A stretch of DNA of 64,000 nucleotides from Tretioscincus oriximinensis (Eukaryota > Chordata > Lepidosauria > Squamata > Gymnophthalmidae): assembly GCA_022410635.1 (NCBI GenBank), contig JAJVDF010000345.1:317628-381627 (forward strand), written 5' to 3'. The notes beneath the pieces were generated by a model that had not been told where the DNA came from, did not search any database, and saw only the letters and a program-made list of their open reading frames with translations. Position 1 is the first letter of the stretch. Every line of letters starts with the position of its first letter. Position numbers and translations under genes: made by a program. This document shows positions 56,839 through 64,000 of the stretch, piece by piece.

Positions 56839-57242
56839 AGACTCAAGTTCAAAAGAGAGTTACAAGGATGATGAGTGGTCTGAAAACCATGTCCTACGGT
56901 TGAAGGATCTGGGGATGTTTAGTCTGCAAAAGGGAAGCCTGAGAGGAGACCTGATAGCTGCATACAAACATCTGAAGGGCTGTCACAGAGCAGAGGGATC
57001 AACATTATTCTCATTAGCACATGGAAGGACTAGAAACAATGGAATGAAACTGCAAGGGAGGAGATTTAGATGTCAGGAAATACTTTCTTACAGTTTGCCA
57101 GAAGAGGTGGTGAGTTCGCCTTCACTGGAAGTCTTCAATCAAAGACTGGACAGTCATCTGCCTAGGATGGTTTAATGACTCCTGCATTGAGCAGGGGGTT
57201 GGACCCCATGACCCTGGAGGTCCCTTCCAATTGTATGATTTA
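56839..57242 (+). repeat. CR1 LINE ORF2 C-terminus and 3' end
   Basis: The plus strand encodes a CR1 tail: DLGMFSLQKGSLRGDLIAAY, FSLAHGRTRNNGMKLQGRRF and LPEEVVSSPSLEVFNQRLDS. It is followed by 'gttggaccccatgaccctgg' and a terminal attgtatgatt. The frame is open for most of it but starts in flanking repeat. Confidence 0.9.
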
Positions 57243-57418
57243 CTCCCAGTTTTTTCTGAGGAAATTTTTTCAAAAAAATATTTTTTTAAATTTTTTTGGT
57301 TTTGATTTTTTTTTTTAAAAAATTAATTTTGATTTTTTTTTCCTCAGCAAAAAACGAGAGGCAGCCCAAAAACGGGTTTTCAACCCACCCACCCCAACAG
57401 GGTAATCTGGTCAGCCTA
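57243..57418. mobile_element. hAT-type foldback MITE, left end missing
   Basis: It begins inside the left arm (ctcccagttttttctgagg) directly after the CR1 terminus. The right end ggtaatctggtcagccta is kept. Confidence 0.85.
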
Positions 57419-58042
57419 TGTAGTAAGAAGATGTTATTTTTTTGGTTTTTTATTATCATAAAACCTGAAGTAGCTGAGGGAAGAGGGGGAGTAAAATAAA
57501 TGAATAAAGTAAAATAAATGAATAAAGTAAATAAGGAAGTAAGTAAATTACATCCCGTGGGCAAAGTACAGCCAAAATATGGACCTGTCCATGTTACGTT
57601 CTATTTCTAGCAAGGAGAGTTTCGTAGCACCTTAGAGTCATAGGGTACATCCAGACTGCTGCCTTTTCACTGTTTCTTTCTATAACACTAAAAGGATTTG
57701 CATTGTTATTGCAGGCCACCCAGAAGCACGAAGCAATCACAATTCCTTCCCTATAAATCTGATTATATTTCCCAGGAAACCCCGTTGTAAATCCTAGCTT
57801 GCGATGGGCTGTTGTGAATCCCTTCTATCATTGGTTGCTGGCTATGTTTCTGAGTGGAGGAATTCAAGGGAGAAAACTCTTACTTTTAAACTTGCCTGAG
57901 TGTTGTGAGCCTGCAAGTGGGTTTTAAAACCCATCACCACTTTTTCTAGTAAAAAACATACTGAAAAAAGCAACTGATCTTATCCCCTAGCCTCTGCTCT
58001 TACTGAAAGCCAGGGCTCTGAAGACTCGGAAGTTCTCACAGA
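57419..58042. other. Intron, nothing recognised
   Basis: A short 'cgtagcaccttagagtcata' at 57631 may be a scrap of the 'aagctttcgtagac' family. Confidence 0.4.
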
Positions 58043-58366
58043 AAGGCTGACCAGATGACCCTTTTAGGGGAGAAAACCGAGTTTGGGGGTGTCTACACTG
58101 TCCTCCCGGTGTGTGTGTGTGCACCATTTCCCCATTCAATGCACCACCACTAGGGGGCTCTAGCAACTGGGGCCAGCTCCTGAAGGCACCGTTCCCCTCG
58201 GTAAAAAATAAAAAAATTCTCACACACTTTAAGGCTTAGCAGATTTCTTGGGCGGGGATTCCGGAGGCATATGCATGCTGATGGGTGATTTGCACATTTA
58301 TGAATATGCAAATTAGCATGAATATTAATTACCCCGGTTTGGGCCTCTGAAAATCTTGTCAGTCTA
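58043..58366. mobile_element. hAT-type MITE, long subtype
   Basis: The ends are aaggctgaccagatgaccc and aaatcttgtcagtcta. The internal block 'accactagggggctctagca' with 'ggccagctcctgaaggca' is shared with 33010-33596. Flanks ctcacaga and tcacaga (with a one-base register ambiguity) suggest a target duplication. Confidence 0.88.
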
Positions 58367-59029
58367 TCACAGATGATATCCACAAGGTACCGTAAAGACA
58401 TGTTACGAAAGCGGCATAAAAGTACTAGGAAGAAAAATCGTAACAGTAGTCTTTACTAGTGCTACCACTGCTGGTATTTCCACAACTATATGAGGTGAAT
58501 CACTTCCTTATAGCATGTTTGTTTGTTTATTCTTTTATCCTACCCCAGGTAACAATAATAAAACCAGAATATGAAATAAACGTATTAGATATTCATGGCT
58601 TCTTTTTGAGTTTGATTTACCTCTGCGTCACCCATTCACCCTTTGTCAGCTTAGGGGGAAAAAAGTAGTTCATTTCCACATGGTTGATTAATAATGTTTT
58701 TGCAATAGTGTATTTTATTTGACAACTTAGTAGCTCCGTCCCCTCCACATTTCCCATTGTTCACATTTGAGTCCTTAGAAACATGGAATGGCTCCCTAGG
58801 AGGGAAAATGGTCCATGCTGAGAACCACTATGCTAAATGATTCATGTATCAAAGAGATTGAATTTTTTAGCTGGCAAGCTATTAAGTTCTGTAGCACCAA
58901 AAGACACAGTCAAAATCCGTCTGATGTACCTATTAAAATAACAGCTGTAGCAACAAGCCAACTCTGCCCTTGTATTAAAATACGTAGATATTGATGAATC
59001 TTTCTCGGTCCTGCTTTGTCTTTTAATCT
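58367..59029. other. Intron, nothing recognised
   Basis: No element noted. Confidence 0.4.
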
Positions 59030-59200
59030 AAAACTCTGACCAGAATAAATGGATATCAACAAAATAGCCTCTACGATCTCAAAAGACGGCATTGAAGAAG
59101 TGATCTAACTGAAGTATATAAAATCATGTATGAGATGGAGAAGGTAAATAGAGAAAAAAAACAGTTAACTGATGTTAGACCTTGAACAGAATCAATGGAT
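59030..59200 (+). repeat. LINE ORF2 remnant
   Basis: 'gaagtgatctaactgaagta' and 'taaaatcatgtatgagatgg' correspond to the GDLIEVYKIMHG region of the CR1-like LINE. The rest is decayed. Confidence 0.6.
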
Positions 59201-59255
59201 ATCAACAAAACCCTATTCAAATGGTACTGGGAGTGGCTGGTAGCTCACTGGTAGA

Positions 59256-59552
59256 ACAAGAAGAACTGGGTTCTTATACCCCGCTTTTATCACCTTTCAA
59301 AGGACTCAAAGCGGCTTACAAGGGCATTTTGCCCAAAGGCTTATATTCTAACTTCCCCACCAAGCTGTGGTGGTTCCAATTTATCTACTTGCAGCCAGTT
59401 GTAATTTCTTGCAATTCTTGCTTTCTAATATCTGGGTTGGCTAGAGCTACAGGCTAGGGGAAGGTGGTCACCCCTCCCCACATCTGACACAGGGCTTCGA
59501 AACCCCATCTCCTAGATGGAAGACCGCCTCCTTAGCGATTGAGCCATTCGAG
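59256..59552 (-). repeat. tRNA-like SINE, full length
   Basis: Tail gaacaagaagaactggg, body 'tcaaaggactcaaagcggct', head ending 'ccttagcgattgagccattc'. Confidence 0.93.
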
Positions 59553-59699
59553 CAAAAGCAGAGTTACCAATTTAATTTCCACTTTCTCCCTAGGATTATG
59601 GTACAGCAAACCACTACTGTATATCTGCCAATAAAACTGTACAAAGATGCCAGTGAAGTTGGGTGTGTGTGTGATTCTCTCCCTGGAAGTAGGCAGCAG

Positions 59700-60055
59700 C
59701 AAGCCTCAATTTATAAATTACTTGGGCCCCAATAACTAAAGAGATGCCTTCTTCCGTATCAATCTGCCCGTGCCTTCAGATCTGCAGGGAGGCCTGCCTG
59801 GTTGTACCAGCCCTCTCAACAGCAAAGGGAGTGGGAAGATAGGGCAGGGCCTTCTTGGTGACGGCCCCCACAGTATGAAACAGTCTCCGCCCTGAGGTGT
59901 GTCAGTCACCATCACTGTATTTTTTTAGAAGTTCACATGGCCTTTGGTTGAAGAAGGGCTATTAAAATCAAATATGGTTTTAATACATCAATTTTGTAGT
60001 TGTTGCTATTATTTTTGGCTGCCCTGAGACCTTCAGGTATAGGATGGGAGATATC
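59700..60055 (+). repeat. L2-clade LINE 3' end
   Basis: 'attacttgggccccaataac', 'gatgccttcttccgtatcaa' and 'cccacagtatgaaacagtct' are followed by the 3' tip 'gagaccttcaggtataggat'. Confidence 0.88.
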
Positions 60056-60061
60056 TATGCA

Positions 60062-60218
60062 GTTAGTGATCTGACTGAAGTGTATAAAATCATGAATGGG
60101 ATGGAGAAGACAAGGGGAAGAATTTTTTCACCAAGGGTATAGGTAGCTACCAGGATGGATGCTGCCTCCATGATGGAGCAATACGCAAGATTCCTAAAAT
60201 ACCATTTGCAGGGAGTTG
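60062..60218 (+). repeat. CR1-like LINE, internally deleted remnant
   Basis: 'gatctgactgaagtgtataa' joins 'gggaagaattttttcaccaa' and then the 3' UTR 'atgatggagcaatacgcaag', so intervening parts are lost. Confidence 0.7.
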
Positions 60219-60221
60219 AGA

Positions 60222-60460
60222 GGGAGGAGGAATCTGGTTTTTATGCCCTACACCCAAAGGCCTACATATATTATATCTCCCCCACCACATTGTGTTGGTA
60301 CCTATTATATGTACTCATAAATTGCTTTCGTACAGCTAGATTGGCTAAAGCTGAGGCCAGTAAAGAGCACTCTCTCCTCTCCACGGCTGATACATAGACC
60401 TTGAACTCTAATGTCTCTGTTGAAACACTGAGCTCTTAACCACTTGCACCAATGTGCCTC
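60222..60460 (-). repeat. tRNA-like SINE, older subtype
   Basis: 'gaggaggaatctggttttta', 'ggctaaagctgaggccagta' and head 'gagctcttaaccacttgcac'. It separates two LINE 3' UTR pieces (60062-60218 and 60465-60532) and so probably inserted into one LINE. Confidence 0.85.
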
Positions 60461-60464
60461 CCAA

Positions 60465-60532
60465 TAGGTGAAGACTGCTGGGTTAAGTGGGCTCTGGACT
60501 GATTCAGCAGGGCTCCTCCTATGTCCTTATAC
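60465..60532 (+). repeat. CR1-like LINE 3' tip
   Basis: 'ctggactgattcagcagggc' and 'tcctcctatgtccttat' match the 3' end of the LINE family. Confidence 0.6.
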
Positions 60533-61873
60533 AGTAGTTTGTTATTGTCAATACGATATAGGTCAGAAATAAACCAATGCAATAGGATACAAAGCCAGGA
60601 GGGAGTCAATGCTGGACAGCGTGACTTTCCCATATGAACTGATTATGCTGGGATGGCTGCGTGCCACAGAGCATCGGGAGCAATATGCATTGGCTGCAAA
60701 CGAACAGCATATTGAAGCAATAACGCCAAGATCCAGTGTGGTGAGCCAGCCTAGTCCTTGAGATTGAAAGAGATCTGGAGTCGTGCCAGTGAAGACGGGA
60801 ATAAAGCTCCTGGCCTGAGCTTCTGGTGTCAATGAAATTCATAAGCACTCGAGATACAGAGGTATTCAGCCCTTCGCTTGTCTTCCTCTCCAAAGGTCTT
60901 ATTCTTTTCAGATCCCAATATAAACGGATGTTCCCAAGACTGTCACGGCAATGCGGACAGAAAATATAATTTCTCCTCAGGTCCTTCTTCATCTGCTCTG
61001 CAAACTTCATGCTATATAATTATGCTGTTATTAGCATCACGACAAGTATTGGGCACACTTTTTTGTTTGCTTCTAACGCGTAATGATGAAAACCTTCCAG
61101 AAGAGTCAATTGCTGTTGGATTCTTGGAATATCCCTGGCTGGCATAATTACATTCTAGAACAGTATTTCTTCTTTCTACCAATATCATCTTGACACTTAC
61201 TTTGACCTTCACCCAAAAGGTAATACAGTCCCTTTTTGCATGCATGTTAATCCAGATCTCTGAGGACTCACCTCCTTCTGTGTCCACCCTACTTGCATAA
61301 GAAAGTGTGCAATTCAGATTAGTGAAGCCCTAATCTGAATCACTGGACATATGTCTCCTCTGTTTGGGACAACCAAAAAGGCACATTTTGGAATTGTGTC
61401 ATAACATGTCAGCACAATGCATCCCCTGAGAGATCTGGAATGTATGCAAGCTTTAACAACATGGAGTGTGGGCTGATTTGGATCAATGCTATTGCTGCAG
61501 GCGGCACTGGTCCCATCCACACTTGCAGGCACAATGGATGTGGCTACACAAGAACCACTGATTCCACCCAAGCAGATAAATATAGAAAGGGCCAAAGGCT
61601 ATAATACAGGTGCATTATTTGGTTAATAAAAATTACAGTAGGCTAATAAAGAGGGGAAGGACACCAGATGCTGTGAGTCTCTAAAATTTTTCAAATTATT
61701 TCCAATACTTTTGTAAAAAATATATTTAATATTTAATATACAATACATTATTATGATAATAAAGAATAATCTACCCATACATAACATAAATTAAGCATAA
61801 ATTACAATAAACATCAAACCCTCCCCTGATCCCAAATGGGTTGGTCTTAATCAAGTTTCTGTAGCATTCTTCT
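60533..61873. other. Intron with an unassigned open stretch
   Basis: A minus-strand frame is open at 61010-60606 (134 residues, CPHC near its start). It matches no family I know, and a second frame on the same strand is open over part of it. I do not call it a gene. Confidence 0.4.
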
Positions 61874-63420
61874 TAAGAACATAAGAACATAAGAAGAGCC
61901 ATACTGGATCAGACCACAGCCCACCTAGTCCAGCCTTCTGTCTCACACAGAGGCCCAGCAGATGCACCTGGGCAGTCTGAACAGAGGAAAGCAAAATATG
62001 CCCTGTTCATGAAACCCTGCAAATGGTATTTCAGGAGTCCTGCCTGTTGCTCCATCCCAGAGGCAACATCCAGACATCTATCCTAGTAGCCATTTATACC
62101 CTTGATTTCCATAAACTTGTCTAGTCCTGTCTTGAAACTATCCAAGCTGTTAGCTACCACTACCTCTTCAGGAAGTAAATTCCACAGGCCAATGATCCTC
62201 TGGATGAAAGAATACTTTCCTTTGTCAGTTCTCACTTTTCTACCCATTTTAAGGAGTGCCCTCTGGTCCTTGTGTTGTGTGATAGAGAAAACATTTTTCT
62301 CTATTCACCCTGTCCATCCCATGCATGATTTTGTACACTTCAATCAGGTCACCTCTCAAACGTCGCCTTTCGAGGCTGAAGAGGCACCTTCTCTAGTTCC
62401 ACAATATCCCTCTTGAGATGTGGTGACCAGAATTTAACACAGTATTCCAAATGTGGCCTCACCGCAAATTTATAAAGAGGCAAAACAACATTTGCTGACT
62501 TGTTATCCCTAACATGGAATTTCCCTTTTTTGCTGCTACTGCACACTGAGTTGACATCTTCATCGAATTGTCTACCAACACCCCTAAGATCCTTTCTTTC
62601 TTGGTTACAGAAAGCTTGGTTCCCATCAGGTGGTAGGAGTAGTTTGGGTTCTTTGCCCCAATGTGCATGACCTTACACTTGGTTAAATTGAAGTGTATTT
62701 TCCACTTTGATGCCCACTCACCCAATTTCAATAGATCACTCCGGAGTGCCTTACAATCATTTTTAGTTTTCACTACCCTGAACTGTTTAGTGTCATCAGC
62801 AAACTTAGCTACTTCACTATTTACCTTGGCATCCAGATTGTTTATAAATATATTGAAAAGCAAAGGTCTCAGTATGGACTCCTGGGGTACCCAACTTCTT
62901 ACCTCTTTTCACTCAGAGAACTGTCCGTTTATTACTACCCTCTGTTTTCTATATTTTAGCCAGTTTCCAGTCCAGGACAAAATCTGTCCTCTTATACCAT
63001 GAGTGTGGAGCTTTTTTAGGAGCCTTTGATGAGGGTCTTTATCAAAAGCCTTCTGAAAATCTTGATAGACAGTGTTTGTTAACACTCTCAAAGAATTCTA
63101 GCAAGTTAGTAAGGCCATGCTGAGTTTCATTCGGCAATGCCTGCTTCTCCATGTGTTTAGTAATTTTGCCCTTAATTATGGTTTCCAACACTTTACCTGG
63201 AACTGATGTTAAACCGATGGGTCTATAATTTTCGGGATCACCCCGGGATCCTTTTTTGAAGATTGGTGTTATATTAGCTACCCTCCAATCTACTGGTACT
63301 ATGCCTGATCTTAAGGAAAGATTAAATGTTTTGGTTAGAAGTTCAGTAATTTCACATTTGAATTCTTTAAGAATTCTTGGGAGACCCTGGGGATTTATTA
63401 ATGTTCAGCTTATTAAGGCT
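61874..63420 (-). repeat. CR1-like LINE, internally deleted, chimeric 5' end
   Basis: The minus-strand RT pieces include LFNIFINNLDAKVNSEVAKF with an intact FADDTK (62863-62459), plus a degraded FDKDPHQRLLKK and a 3' UTR with aacataag repeats at 61876. About 90 bp is missing near 62385. Similarity to other copies stops at about 63420, where a different sequence begins. Confidence 0.92.
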
Positions 63421-63611
63421 TTCTCATACACTATATCTTGATTTGTCACATCTTTATTTATCCTTACAAGTTTGTCCGATTTCCTTCTCATATTAATATT
63501 AGCGTTAATGTCTAGTAATCTATTCCCGTTCTCTCCTACTAGATCAAAACCTAGTTGTTTCAGTAAATTAGGAGGACAGACTCTCTGTGAACATGAGCTA
63601 CCTATTTTCAA
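63421..63611 (-). other. Unassigned open reading stretch joined to the LINE 5' breakpoint
   Basis: On the minus strand, 63611-63405 reads as an open frame rich in charged residues (ELLKQLGFDL-like start, NANINMRRKSDKLVRINKD). It enters the LINE frame near YEKALIS. I do not recognise it. It could be LINE sequence from a diverged subfamily, a co-inserted transcript or chance. Confidence 0.3.
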
Positions 63612-64000
63612 GCTCTAGTTTTGGGAGTCAGTGGGTGCCCAGAAGTGATGTATTCTTTCCAGGTACCCAGATGTCTGGCCAAAGTACATCAAACCAGCTC
63701 TTTGTGTGCCATCCCCTATACAAGTGCTTGGTCTGGTATGCCAGTCTAGAATACTGTGTGGAAAACGTACAAGTGATCCATGACTGGAGAGGCTTACAAT
63801 GCAATTTTTGCCCAATGAGGATGAAAGATGGAACTCGTTGAGAAAGTTAATTTCATGGAAACAACAAATATAAGCTTGACTTAGAAATACTAGAAAAATG
63901 AGACAGGAGTTTTGCAACTTTAGTGGATATGGAAAAGAGGGCATTATAAGTTGCACCTAGTGAAAATTCATCTTTTCCAACTCCATGAAAGCTAAAAACT
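63612..64000. other. Intron, nothing recognised
   Basis: No element noted to the window end. Confidence 0.4.

Noticed and set aside
60606..61010. 134-residue minus-strand open frame with CPHC near its start
   Set aside because: No recognisable family, another frame is open on the same strand, no splice or promoter context. Probably chance.

Overview
The window is a piece of a vertebrate nuclear genome, almost certainly a squamate reptile. This follows from the repeat content: CR1-group and L2-clade LINEs, a Sauria-like tRNA-derived SINE, a second abundant tRNA-like SINE with a (TTC)n tail, and many small foldback DNA transposons. I cannot fix the species; a gecko is a guess only.

I can defend one host coding feature. 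An internal exon of the metabotropic glutamate receptor 5 gene (GRM5) lies on the minus strand at 1139-1374, with canonical splice sites on both sides. It encodes part of the extracellular glutamate-binding (Venus flytrap) domain. The gene runs right to left, so 1-1138 is downstream intron and 1375-64000 is most simply one very long upstream intron. I found no other GRM5 exon, no other host gene, no rRNA or functional tRNA gene, no CRISPR array and no operon-like arrangement.

The rest is a dense, nested record of transposition. (1) A CR1-like LINE with 8-bp TTCTTATG 3' repeats is present in about 18 fragments. The longest, at 45586-48470, keeps decayed endonuclease and reverse transcriptase regions. 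(2) Classical CR1 3' fragments end in ATTCTATG repeats. (3) L2-clade fragments include an L2 inside an L2 (11925-12838) and an L2 split by a LINE (13725-15062). (4) The tRNA-like SINE occurs about 20 times, and its tails seed TTC/GAA microsatellites, including one at 50482-51074 that spans a 460-base assembly gap. (5) A hAT-type foldback MITE family (terminal repeat TAGGCTGACCAGAT) occurs 11 times, several with 8-bp target duplications. (6) Other foldback families are at 26690 and 17551, and a perfect 70-bp-arm hairpin is at 32458-32628. (7) Two divergent solo-LTR-like sequences are at 26981-27737 and near 31431-32260.

Region by region: 1-11 kb holds the exon, old SINE/LINE pieces and long unannotated intron. 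11-17 kb is nested L2 and LINE. 17-26 kb has the GC-rich compound foldback, SINEs, CR1 and MITEs. 26-35 kb has the LTR pair, a 1.8 kb LINE, several MITEs and the perfect hairpin. 35-45 kb is sparse, with L2 and SINE. 45-52 kb has the longest LINE and the GAA/gap locus. 52-64 kb is mixed SINE, CR1, MITE and a chimeric LINE. No genes act together here; the functional content is one receptor exon and its intronic surroundings.
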